Both the position numbers and the translations under genes were made by a program. Positions 1 to 7,952 of a DNA stretch of 64,000 bases are shown here, piece by piece. The DNA is from Bog-159 sp963756605 (lineage in GTDB: Bacteria; Acidobacteriota; Terriglobia; Bryobacterales; Bryobacteraceae), in assembly GCA_963756605.1 (NCBI GenBank), contig CAVWOT010000021.1, positions 248,001-312,000 on the forward strand, read 5' to 3'. The notes below the pieces were generated by a model. The model did not search any database and was not told the DNA's origin. It saw only the letters and a program-made list of their open reading frames with translations. Numbering within the stretch: the stretch's first letter is position 1; each line of letters begins with the position of its first letter.

Positions 1-1713
1 AGTCCGCACGGTTTCTTCTGGTTTCATCTGCAGCCTAAAAGGGCGCCGGACGAAACGCTGCCCGCCGTGTCGGGTCCACAAGAGTTACCGGTGCTGCTCG
101 TAGCCTCCTGGGATAACGTCTTCTCGGAGGCGTTGGAAGCCTCTCTCGCGGGCCTGATGCCGGGTTTCTTGCGCAAACGCCGCTGGTACCTGGGCCAGTC
201 GCAGACCGTGCGCCAGGTGGACATTGTCGACGTGATCCCGCTTCCGGAAAGCGCCGCGTATATCGTGCTGCTGCGCGTGAATTATACCCAGGGCGAGCCC
301 GATCTCTACACCCTGCCCCTTTCGGTGGCGCAGGGCGAGAAGGCCGAAGATGTATCGCGTAAATCTCCGGAATCCCTCCTGGCCCGCTTGCAGCATCCAG
401 ATGGCAGCACCGGCGTTATGTATAGCGCGCTATACGATCCGCAATTCGGCATTTCCCTATTGAACGCCATTGCCCGCCGGCGGCGCGCCAAAGGCAGGTC
501 AGGCGAAATCACGGCGGCGCACACGCCGGTTTTTCGCGAGATCTGGGGCCACGAGCACCCGCAGCTTGCGCCCAGCCCCGTCCGTGGCGACTATAACCAC
601 TCTGCCCTCATGTTCGGCGACCACTTTCATTTGAAGTTGTTTCGCAAGGTTGAGCCGGAGCGCAACCCGGAGCTTGAAGTAGAACAATTCCTCACCCGTG
701 AGGCAGGCTTCGACCACGCGCCGCGTATCGCGGGCTGGTTGGAGTATCGTACCGGCGCACAGGAGCCGGTTACGCTCGGCATTCTGCGCGGCCGCGTGCA
801 ATCCGAAGCTACCGGCTGGCAGTACACCATGGACAGCCTGGGCTTATTTTTCGATCGCGCTCTCGCCGCAACCTACGATGTCTCGACGCTCGCCGTGCCG
901 CCGGCCTTCCCCATCCCGTTGCGTATGGAACTTCCTCCGGAACTGGCCGAACTGTTGGGCGACTACATCGAAATGGTGCGTCTGCTGGGTAAGCGCACCG
1001 CGGAGATGCACCTGGCTCTGGCCAGCCGCCCCGACGATCCGGTCTTCGCTCCCGAACCGTTCACCGATTTCTACCGGAATTCGCTCTATCACGCTACACT
1101 CGTGCTGTCCATGCGTACTTTCGAGCGTTTGCGGGCGGCGCCGGTCAACGCGAATGCGCAAGCCGAGACCGGCTTGCTCCTGGAGGGCGAAGCAGCCCTC
1201 AATGCCCGCTTGCAAGCCCTCCGGGACCGCCGCATCAATGCCACACGCATCCGCCATCACGGTGACTACCATCTGGAGCAAGTACTCTACACTGGAAAGG
1301 ACTTTGTAATTATCGATTTCGAGGGCGATCCGCGCCGCTCCATCGGCCAACGGCGCATCAAGGCTTGCCCCCTGCGAGACGTGGCCGGCATGCTGCGCTC
1401 CTTCGACTATGCCGCCCATGCCGCGCTGCGCGGTGGCATTCCTGGCGTGGCCTCGCATCCGGATGCCGCCGCGACCCTGCGCGGTTGGGCCGCGTTCTGG
1501 TCCCGCTGGGTGAGTGCCTTGTTTCTGGCGTCTTATTTCAATACCGCCGGCCAAGCCGGCTTCCTGCCGCCCGACAACGATGACCGGCGCCTGCTTCTGC
1601 AGTTTTGTGTGGTTGAAAAGACCCTCGCGCAGTTGGGACACGAACTGGACCAGCGGCCCGACTGGGTAGGCGTCCCCGTACATGGGCTGCTGGAAATCCT
1701 GGAATCGCAGTGA
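1..1713 (+). CDS. Trehalose synthase-maltokinase fusion, C-terminal part (5' end outside window)
   Basis: The frame is already open at base 1. The first residues (SPHGFFWFHLQ) match the end of the alpha-amylase-like TreS domain, so the GTG at base 67 is not the true start. The rest is a complete maltokinase domain with the aminoglycoside-phosphotransferase-like motif HHGDYHLEQ near nt 1255-1281 and IDFEGDP near nt 1314-1334. By family knowledge, TreS interconverts trehalose and maltose and Mak phosphorylates maltose to maltose-1-phosphate, feeding GlgE-type alpha-glucan synthesis in the cytoplasm. TreS-Mak fusions are known in several phyla. Further glycogen genes would be expected to the left of the window. 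Confidence 0.88.
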   Translation, partial: SPHGFFWFHLQPKRAPDETLPAVSGPQELPVLLVASWDNVFSEALEASLAGLMPGFLRKRRWYLGQSQTVRQVDIVDVIPLPESAAYIVLLRVNYTQGEPDLYTLPLSVAQGEKAEDVSRKSPESLLARLQHPDGSTGVMYSALYDPQFGISLLNAIARRRRAKGRSGEITAAHTPVFREIWGHEHPQLAPSPVRGDYNHSALMFGDHFHLKLFRKVEPERNPELEVEQFLTREAGFDHAPRIAGWLEYRTGAQEPVTLGILRGRVQSEATGWQYTMDSLGLFFDRALAATYDVSTLAVPPAFPIPLRMELPPELAELLGDYIEMVRLLGKRTAEMHLALASRPDDPVFAPEPFTDFYRNSLYHATLVLSMRTFERLRAAPVNANAQAETGLLLEGEAALNARLQALRDRRINATRIRHHGDYHLEQVLYTGKDFVIIDFEGDPRRSIGQRRIKACPLRDVAGMLRSFDYAAHAALRGGIPGVASHPDAAATLRGWAAFWSRWVSALFLASYFNTAGQAGFLPPDNDDRRLLLQFCVVEKTLAQLGHELDQRPDWVGVPVHGLLEILESQ

Positions 1714-1728
1714 CCGGTGCGGCGCCGC

Positions 1729-2496
1729 CTAAGGCAGCATCTGTCCCAACAGCTTGGCGTGATCCCGCAGCGGCGGCAGAATCCGCTCCATCAGTTCGCT
1801 CGTGGATACGCGCGCCGCATGCACGCCGGAGTTCATGGCTGCCACCACCCGCCCGGTTTGAGATACGACCGGCGCCGCAATGGAACGTAATCCCAACTCC
1901 AGTTCCTCATCCACCAGCGCGAAGCCCTGGCTGTGGACTTGCCGTACCACGGCTGCCAGCCGCTTGCGGTGGTGAATCGTCTTGGGCGTCACTGGCTTGA
2001 AAACGCTTTGCGCCAGATACGCGTCGAATTCGGGTTTGGGCAGCCCCGCCAGCAGTACGCGCCCCATCGATGTACAGTAGGCAGGCAATCGGCTGCCCGT
2101 CCCCAAGTCGATGGTCATCACCCGCTTAGGGGCCGATCGCGCCACGTACACGATCTGGTCTCCATCCAGCACACTCACCGAACAGGATTCATGCAGGTGG
2201 GCGCTGAGTTGTTCAAGGATGGGCAACGCCAAGGTCGCGATCGAGTTTGACGTAATGAACGAAAAACCCAGCCGCAGAATCCTGCTGGTCAGATGGAACA
2301 TCGGCCCGGTGTGCTCGGCATAGCCCAGCGCTTCGAGTGTGATGAGCAGGCGGCGCGTGGCGGCGCGCGACAAACCAGTCCGGCCGGCGGCCTCGGAAAC
2401 ACTCAGACCGTTGCGCGCTTCGTGAAATGCCTCGATAACCTGCAGGCCGCGCGCCAGCGACAATACGAAATCAGGATCGCCTTTGGGCGGTGGCAT
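1729..2496 (-). CDS. IclR-family transcriptional regulator, PcaR/PcaU/PobR-like
   Basis: 255 residues, the usual IclR length. An N-terminal winged helix-turn-helix (residues 10-70) is followed by the IclR effector domain (about 85-250) containing AYCTSMGRVLLAGL and ELELGLRSIAAPV. I placed the start at MPPPKGDPDF because the open frame upstream (to 2583) lacks family-like sequence. It is divergent from, and 107 bp away from, the protocatechuate operon, the classical arrangement for pca regulators. It most likely responds to protocatechuate or a pathway intermediate. Three direct repeats in the shared intergenic region are candidate operators. Confidence 0.88.
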   Translation of the reverse strand: MPPPKGDPDFVLSLARGLQVIEAFHEARNGLSVSEAAGRTGLSRAATRRLLITLEALGYAEHTGPMFHLTSRILRLGFSFITSNSIATLALPILEQLSAHLHESCSVSVLDGDQIVYVARSAPKRVMTIDLGTGSRLPAYCTSMGRVLLAGLPKPEFDAYLAQSVFKPVTPKTIHHRKRLAAVVRQVHSQGFALVDEELELGLRSIAAPVVSQTGRVVAAMNSGVHAARVSTSELMERILPPLRDHAKLLGQMLP

Positions 2497-2512
2497 AATT
2501 CCTTTAGCGTAG

Positions 2513-2605
2513 CCGATAATCGCACAACGGTTCAGCCCCTTGACCGCGGCGCCCCAAAGGCGCTCTAATACCGAATAACGCACAGAAAACCGCTATTCGC
2601 ACAAT
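2513..2605 (+). promoter_or_regulatory. Three direct repeats between iclR and the pca operon, candidate operators
   Basis: A 15-nt element of the form CCG-N5-CGCACA occurs three times on the plus strand: CCGATAATCGCACAA at 2513, CCGAATAACGCACAG at 2571 and CCGCTATTCGCACAA at 2590. Copies 2 and 3 are 19 bp apart and also contain an inverted CGAATA/TATTCG pair. Copy 3 runs into the start codon at 2604. Multiple repeated sites are typical of IclR-type pca regulators (PcaU, PobR). Their use by the adjacent regulator is inference. Confidence 0.55.
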
Positions 2606-3449
2606 GGCTTCCATCGGACAATTAAAAGATGCCGTCGCTGAACTCGTCCACGACGGCGATACGGTTGCGCTCGAAGGCTTCACTCACCTGATTCCTTTCG
2701 CCGCCGGGCACGAGATCATCCGCCAGCAGCGCCGCAATCTGACCCTGATCCGCATGACCCCGGACTTGCTCTACGACCAGATGATCGGCAGCGGATGCGC
2801 GCGCAAGCTGGTGTTCTCCTGGGGCGGAAATCCCGGAGTCGGCTCACTGCACCGCCTGCGTGATGCGGTCGAGCACGATTGGCCGCACGCGCTCGAAATC
2901 GAAGAGCACAGCCACGCCGCAATGGCGCACGCCTACGCGGCCGGCGCGGCGGGCATGCCCAGCGCCTTTTTCCGCGGATACCTGGGCACCGATCTGCCGG
3001 CGGTAAATCCGAACATCCGCTTCGTGGATTGCCCGTTCACCGGCGAGCGACTGGCGTGCGTGCCGGCGCACCGGCCGGATGTGGCCATCATTCACGCGCA
3101 ACGGGCGGACCGCCGCGGCAACGTCCTTCTCGAAGGCATCGTGGGCGTGCAGAAGGAAGTTGTGCTGGCGGCGCGGCGTTCCCTGGTGACGGTCGAGGAG
3201 ATCATCGACTTGGCGCCCGCGAGTCCCAATGCGGTGATACTGCCCTCGTGGACCATCACCGCCATCGCACCGGTTCCTGGCGGCGCGCATCCCTCCTACG
3301 CGCACGGCTATTATGCGCGCGATAATTCCTTCTACGCCGCGTGGGATGAAATCGCCAACGATCGTGACACGTTCTCAGCGTGGATGCGGCAACACGTGCT
3401 CGAGCGGGGTCCGGAAGTTTTTGCCGCGCGCGCGGGAATTCGTCCATGA
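2604..3449 (+). CDS. 3-oxoacid (3-oxoadipate/glutaconate-type) CoA-transferase, subunit A
   Basis: 281 residues, a class I CoA-transferase alpha subunit of the glutaconate/3-oxoadipate type: VHDGDTVALEGFTHLIPF near the N-terminus and FRGYLGTDL in the middle. In this operon it should pair with the next gene to move CoA from succinyl-CoA to 3-oxoadipate, the penultimate step of the beta-ketoadipate pathway. First gene of the operon. The ATG lies inside the third repeat of the upstream array and I see no Shine-Dalgarno sequence. The stop overlaps the next start (ATGA). The exact substrate is inferred from context; glutaconate-type specificity cannot be excluded. Confidence 0.85.
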   Translation: MASIGQLKDAVAELVHDGDTVALEGFTHLIPFAAGHEIIRQQRRNLTLIRMTPDLLYDQMIGSGCARKLVFSWGGNPGVGSLHRLRDAVEHDWPHALEIEEHSHAAMAHAYAAGAAGMPSAFFRGYLGTDLPAVNPNIRFVDCPFTGERLACVPAHRPDVAIIHAQRADRRGNVLLEGIVGVQKEVVLAARRSLVTVEEIIDLAPASPNAVILPSWTITAIAPVPGGAHPSYAHGYYARDNSFYAAWDEIANDRDTFSAWMRQHVLERGPEVFAARAGIRP

Positions 3450-4207
3450 GTTACAGCGCTACGGAAATGATGGCGATCGCCGCCGCGCGCGCCTTGTGCG
3501 ACCGCGACGTTTGCTTCGTAGGCATTGGTCTGCCTTCGGCGGCCTGCAATCTCGCCCGGCTGACGCACGCGCCCGGCGTGACGCTGGTCTACGAATCGGG
3601 AACCATCGAGACGCGCCCTTCCGTCTTGCCGCTTTCGATAGGCGACGGCATACTCTGCGAAACGGCGCTGACCACTGTGTCCGTGCCGGAGATCTTCCAA
3701 TATTGGCTGCAGGGCGGACGCATCACTGTGGGCTTCTTGGGTGGCGCGCAGGTGGATCGCTTCGGCAATTTGAACAGCACCGTAATCGGCGATTATCGCC
3801 GTCCGCAGGTGCGCCTGCCGGGTGCGGGCGGCGCTCCGGAAATTGCCGCGTGTTGTGGCCGCATCTTCATTGTGATGCGTCACCATCCGCGCGCGTTCGT
3901 AGAGAAACTGGATTTTCTGACCACGCTGGGACATGGGCGGACCGGGTGCCAGCGGCGCGAACTTGGCATCCGCACCGCCGGTCCTACGCTGCTGGTGAGC
4001 GACCTTTGCCTCATGCAGCCGGATCCAGAGACCAACGAATTCGTAGTCGTGTCGCTGCATGGCGGCGTGACGCGCACACAAGTGCGGGACAATACGGGAT
4101 GGGATGTACGGTTCGCCGCGGAGGTCCTGGAGACGCCGCCACCCAGCGCGCATGAACTGGAAACGCTGCGCGACCTGCAGGCCCGCACCGAAAGGAGCAT
4201 GGCTTGA
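3446..4207 (+). CDS. 3-oxoacid (3-oxoadipate-type) CoA-transferase, subunit B
   Basis: 253 residues. Class I CoA-transferase beta subunit with the motif VYESG, whose Glu50 corresponds to the catalytic glutamate that forms the glutamyl-CoA thioester, and with GFLGGAQVDRFGN further on. I chose the ATG at 3446 because it overlaps the subunit A stop as ATGA and removes 22 non-homologous residues. Its last codons overlap the TTG start of the dioxygenase subunit, so translation along the operon looks coupled. Substrate assignment follows from the pca genes around it. Confidence 0.85.
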   Translation: MSYSATEMMAIAAARALCDRDVCFVGIGLPSAACNLARLTHAPGVTLVYESGTIETRPSVLPLSIGDGILCETALTTVSVPEIFQYWLQGGRITVGFLGGAQVDRFGNLNSTVIGDYRRPQVRLPGAGGAPEIAACCGRIFIVMRHHPRAFVEKLDFLTTLGHGRTGCQRRELGIRTAGPTLLVSDLCLMQPDPETNEFVVVSLHGGVTRTQVRDNTGWDVRFAAEVLETPPPSAHELETLRDLQARTERSMA

Positions 4208-4905
4208 AAATCTATCCACGGCCGGAGCCTGGCGATCAACCCACACTGCTGCATCCGCACTATGCTTCGACGGTGCGGCGCGCGCCTGCCCAGCCTCCCA
4301 TCCTGCTGCCGCACACGCAGTCGGAACTCACCGGCCCGCTCTTTGGGCACAGTCCGGTCGGTGAGGTGGATAATGACCTGACGCGGCAGCACGCGGGCGA
4401 CCCCATCGGCGAGCGCATCATCGTGGCCGGCCGGGTGATCGACGAGGACGGCCGCCCGATTCAGCACACGTTGATCGAGCTATGGCAAGCCAACGCGGCG
4501 GGCCGCTACGCGCATGCCGTCGATAATCACACCGCGCCGCTCGATCCGAATTTCACGGGCACGGGCCGCACCCTCACCGACGAACACGGGAATTACCGGT
4601 TTGTGACAATTAAGCCGGGCGCGTATCCGTGGCGCAATCACCCGAACGCCTGGCGGCCGGCCCACATTCACTTCTCGCTGTTCGGACCGTGCTTCATCAC
4701 GCGTCTGGTAACCCAGATGTATTTTCCGCACGATCCGCTGATGCCCTACGATCCGGTGTCGCAATCTATTCCTAACGCGTGCGCGCGCCAGCGGTTGGTA
4801 TCGAAGTTCGGCATCGATCTGACGGAGCCGGAGTGGGCCCTGGGGTACCGTTTCGATTTTGTTTTGCGCGGGAGGGACGCCACGCCATTCGAGGGCCAGC
4901 GATGA
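4204..4905 (+). CDS. pcaH: Protocatechuate 3,4-dioxygenase, beta subunit
   Basis: 233 residues, standard for PcaH. It opens the protocatechuate ring between the two hydroxyls to give 3-carboxy-cis,cis-muconate. The four ferric-iron ligands can be placed: Tyr102 (AAGRYAH), Tyr141 (GAYPWRN), His154 and His156 (RPAHIHFS), with the same spacing as in the Pseudomonas enzyme. The IELWQANAAGRY motif is also present. The start appears to be TTG at 4204, giving a TTGA overlap with the preceding stop. The alpha subunit follows immediately, as needed for the heteromeric enzyme. Confidence 0.95.
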   Translation: MKIYPRPEPGDQPTLLHPHYASTVRRAPAQPPILLPHTQSELTGPLFGHSPVGEVDNDLTRQHAGDPIGERIIVAGRVIDEDGRPIQHTLIELWQANAAGRYAHAVDNHTAPLDPNFTGTGRTLTDEHGNYRFVTIKPGAYPWRNHPNAWRPAHIHFSLFGPCFITRLVTQMYFPHDPLMPYDPVSQSIPNACARQRLVSKFGIDLTEPEWALGYRFDFVLRGRDATPFEGQR

Positions 4906-5465
4906 AGCCCACGCACCGTGCGGCGGATGGCCTGTGCTGCCTGCCTTCGCAGACTGTTGGTCCGTTCTTCCATTTCGGACTAACGACGAACGCGGCGCAG
5001 GGGCGTCTGGCTGGCGCACAGGTGCAGGGCGAACACATCCGACTGCGCTTCACGCTGCTCGATGGCGAGGGCGTGCCGGTGCCCGACGGCATGCTCGAGC
5101 TGTGGCAAGCCGACGCGGTGGGCCGCTACAATCCGCCGGACTTTTGCGGTTTCGGCAGGCTGGCGACCGACTGGGAAGGAAAGTGCACGTTCGAAACAAT
5201 TCGCCCGGGGCGTGTTCCAGACGGGGAGGGAGGCTGCCAGGCGGCGCACATCAGTGTTTCCGTGTTCGCGCGCGGCCTGCTCGGACGACTGTGCACGCGC
5301 GTCTACTTCGCTGGCGATCCGGCGCTGGCCGAAGATCCGGTGCTGGCCCTCGTACCTGAAGGCCGCCGCCCCACGCTGCTGGCGCGCTGGCACGCGGAAG
5401 CCGGCGTCTGGGAGTTCGAAATTCACCTCCAGGGCGAAAACGAAACGGTATTCTTCGATGTGTGA
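4902..5465 (+). CDS. pcaG: Protocatechuate 3,4-dioxygenase, alpha subunit
   Basis: 187 residues with SQTVGPFFHFGL at the N-terminus, the PcaG hallmark, and LELWQADAVGRY. As usual for the alpha subunit, the iron ligands are not retained (AAHISVSVFARG replaces the H-I-H region), so it is structural or substrate-binding and partners with PcaH. The ATG at 4902 overlaps the pcaH stop (ATGA). A longer frame starting at 4779 lies inside pcaH and is not the gene. A short hairpin-rich spacer separates it from pcaB. Confidence 0.93.
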   Translation: MKPTHRAADGLCCLPSQTVGPFFHFGLTTNAAQGRLAGAQVQGEHIRLRFTLLDGEGVPVPDGMLELWQADAVGRYNPPDFCGFGRLATDWEGKCTFETIRPGRVPDGEGGCQAAHISVSVFARGLLGRLCTRVYFAGDPALAEDPVLALVPEGRRPTLLARWHAEAGVWEFEIHLQGENETVFFDV

Positions 5466-5475
5466 CTGGAGGGCG

Positions 5476-5503
5476 GGCTTTAGCCGGCGCGGGGCTTCAG
5501 CCC
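5476..5503 (+). repeat. Tandem short hairpins (REP-like) between pcaG and pcaB
   Basis: Two adjacent palindromes, GGCTTTAGCC (5476-5485) and GGGCTTCAGCCC (5492-5503), fill most of the only sizeable gap (54 bp) inside the pca operon. The layout resembles bacterial REP/BIME-type hairpins that could stabilise the upstream mRNA. There is no T-run, so it is not a convincing terminator. Its repeat status elsewhere in the genome cannot be checked here. Confidence 0.4.
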
Positions 5504-5519
5504 GGCCGTAGCAAAAACG

Positions 5520-6797
5520 ATGTCGTCGCACTTATTGAAGGCTCTAACCAGCACGGAAGGCCTCGCGGATCTATTCTCAGATACCGCTGTACTTGAATCT
5601 TTGCTCGCCTTCGAAACAGCCCTGGCGCGAGCGCAAGCCCGGCTGGGAATGATCCCGCAGTCTGCGTCCGTCGCCACCGAGAGGGCCGCCGTAGTAGAAC
5701 GTTTGGATGCCGCCGCGATCGCGCGCCAGGCGCGGAAATCGGCGAGCATTGCGATTCCGCTGGTCGACGCGCTAACCGCGCGCGTGCACGCCGCCGATGC
5801 CGACGCCAGCCGCTTCGTACACTGGGGCGCCACCAGCCAGGACGCCATCGACTCGGCCATGATGTTGATCCTGCGGCGCGCGCAAACGGTTTTGGCCGCG
5901 GATCACGCCCGGTTGGAACGATCCCTGCGCGTGATGTCCAATCAACATGCGCACACCGTAATGCTGGCGCGCACTCTATTGCAGCCCGCGCCACCAATCA
6001 CATTCGGATATAAGGTAGCTGGCTGGTATGGCGCGATTCACCGCAGCTGGCACAGGCTGTGTGGCGCATTCGCGGAGGCTGTAGTGCTGCAATTTGGCGG
6101 CGCGGCGGGAACGCTCGCATCGTATGGAACCCAGGGCCCGGCATTAGCGCGCGAGCTTTCGCAAGAGCTCGGGTTACCGCTTTGCGAAGCGCCCTGGCAC
6201 GCACATCGCGACCGGTTGGCGGCACTGGTGGCGCATTGCGGGATCTACGCCGGTGCGCTGGGGAAGATCGCGCGCGATATCACCCTGCTCATGCAGGCCG
6301 AAGTCGGCGAGGTGGCCGAGGCCGGCGGCGGATCGTCGGCCATGCCGCACAAGCGCAATGCTTCCGGGTGTGTGATCGTGCTGGCAGACGCTACACGTAT
6401 ACCAGGCTTGGTGGCTGCATTTCTGGCAGGCATGCTGCAGGAACATGAACGCGCCGCGGGCGGATGGCAGGCCGAGTGGGTAACGGTGGCGGACGTCATC
6501 GAGGCCACCGGGAGTGCCTTGGCGGCGGCGGCGGATGTCATCGCTGGACTCAGCGTTTTCCCGGATCGCATGCGTGCGAACCTGGATGCTACGCACGGCG
6601 CGGTCTTCGCAGAACGGGTGAGTATGCTGCTCACCCCAAAACTGGGCCGTCAAGCGGCCCACACGTTATCGAAAGATTGGCGTGATAATCGCGAGGTCGC
6701 GGCGCTGTTGACCGCAGAACAGTTAGAAAGCGTCGGCCGCGCCGAAGATTATCTGGGCGCGGCAGAGGAATTTCGCAGGAGGTTGCTCGAAAGCTAA
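5520..6797 (+). CDS. pcaB: 3-carboxy-cis,cis-muconate cycloisomerase
   Basis: 425 residues, a fumarase/aspartase-superfamily protein with the signature GGGSSAMPHKRN (residues 269-280). HWGATSQD (101-108) is the typical PcaB second conserved region. It converts 3-carboxymuconate to 4-carboxymuconolactone in the cytoplasm. It lies between the dioxygenase and the lactonase/decarboxylase fusion, in pathway order. Adenylosuccinate lyase is the other family with this fold, but context and HWGATSQD favour PcaB. The next start is one base beyond its stop. Confidence 0.92.
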   Translation: MSSHLLKALTSTEGLADLFSDTAVLESLLAFETALARAQARLGMIPQSASVATERAAVVERLDAAAIARQARKSASIAIPLVDALTARVHAADADASRFVHWGATSQDAIDSAMMLILRRAQTVLAADHARLERSLRVMSNQHAHTVMLARTLLQPAPPITFGYKVAGWYGAIHRSWHRLCGAFAEAVVLQFGGAAGTLASYGTQGPALARELSQELGLPLCEAPWHAHRDRLAALVAHCGIYAGALGKIARDITLLMQAEVGEVAEAGGGSSAMPHKRNASGCVIVLADATRIPGLVAAFLAGMLQEHERAAGGWQAEWVTVADVIEATGSALAAAADVIAGLSVFPDRMRANLDATHGAVFAERVSMLLTPKLGRQAAHTLSKDWRDNREVAALLTAEQLESVGRAEDYLGAAEEFRRRLLES

Positions 6798-6798
6798 A

Positions 6799-7950
6799 AT
6801 GCCCCTGATTCAGGCAAACGGGTTGCGCCATTACTACCGCATCGACGGCCGCGATGACAGCCCCGCGCTGATCTTGGCCCACTCGCTCGGCTGCGATCAC
6901 AGCCAGTGGGACGTACAGGCGGCGCAGCTTCAGCCGCACTTCCGCGTGATTCGCTACGATCTCCGCGGGCACGGCGCCAGTGAGGCGCCGGCCGGCGATT
7001 ACTCGATCGAGATGCTGGCACGCGACGCGCTGGCGCTCGCGGATGCGTTGGGCGTTGCGCAGTTCGCGTTTTGCGGGCTCTCGCTGGGCGGCATGATCGG
7101 CCAGTGGCTCGCGGCTCAGGTACCGGATCGCCTCACGCACGTGGTGTTGGCGAACACGTCGTCCCGATTCCCCGATCCCAGCGTCATGGATACGCGCCGC
7201 CGCATGGTGCTGGAAGACGGGATGGCGGCGGTTTTGGATGCAGTGCTCGCGCGGTTCTTTACGGCGGAACGCCTGGCTGCAAATCCGCTGGCGGTCGCGA
7301 ATATTCGCCGCGTCGTGCAGACTACGAACCCAGCCGGATATGCGGGCTGCTGCGCTGCCGTGCGCGATATGAATCAAACCGCCATTCTGGAATCCATTCG
7401 CGTGCCTACATTGATCATCGTCGGCGATCGCGATGTCTCCACGCCCTGGGAAGGTCACGGCGAGGTGCTGGCACGCGGCATCCCCCACGCACGGGTGCAG
7501 CATCTTCCCTCGGCGCATCTATCCAACATCGAACGGCCGCATTCGTTCACTGACGCGCTCCTGCGATTTCTTGCGCCGGCCGCGGGTCATGCGCCCGCGT
7601 CCGGATTGAAGAAACGCCGCGCCATCCTGGGCGATGCGCACGTGGACCGCGCCATCGCATCCGCCACGGATTTCACGCGCGCGTTTCAGGAATTGATTAC
7701 GCAATATGCCTGGGGCGCCGTGTGGCAGCGTCCGGGCCTCGACGACCGCACGCGGCGGCTGCTGACATTGACCGCGGCAGCCGCTCTTGGCCGCTGGGAA
7801 GAGTTTCGCCTGCATGTGCGAACGGGGCTGGAGCGCGAGTTGGAGCCTTGCGATCTTGAAGAAGCCCTGCTCCAGCTCGCCGTGTATGCCGGCGTTCCGG
7901 CCGCCAATACCGGGTTTCAAATTGCCGCCGAGGAGCTCGCGAAATCGTAA
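6799..7950 (+). CDS. pcaL: 3-oxoadipate enol-lactonase / 4-carboxymuconolactone decarboxylase fusion
   Basis: 383 residues in two parts. Residues 1-260 are an alpha/beta hydrolase with LAHSLGCDHSQW and the nucleophile elbow GLSLGG (Ser95), matching PcaD. Residues 274-383 are a carboxymuconolactone decarboxylase domain (DDRTRRLLTLTAAAALGRWEEF), matching PcaC. One polypeptide would therefore decarboxylate 4-carboxymuconolactone and hydrolyse the enol-lactone to 3-oxoadipate. Such PcaL fusions are known in actinomycetes and others. The next gene starts 2 bp after its stop. Confidence 0.93.
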   Translation: MPLIQANGLRHYYRIDGRDDSPALILAHSLGCDHSQWDVQAAQLQPHFRVIRYDLRGHGASEAPAGDYSIEMLARDALALADALGVAQFAFCGLSLGGMIGQWLAAQVPDRLTHVVLANTSSRFPDPSVMDTRRRMVLEDGMAAVLDAVLARFFTAERLAANPLAVANIRRVVQTTNPAGYAGCCAAVRDMNQTAILESIRVPTLIIVGDRDVSTPWEGHGEVLARGIPHARVQHLPSAHLSNIERPHSFTDALLRFLAPAAGHAPASGLKKRRAILGDAHVDRAIASATDFTRAFQELITQYAWGAVWQRPGLDDRTRRLLTLTAAAALGRWEEFRLHVRTGLERELEPCDLEEALLQLAVYAGVPAANTGFQIAAEELAKS

Positions 7951-7952
7951 TT

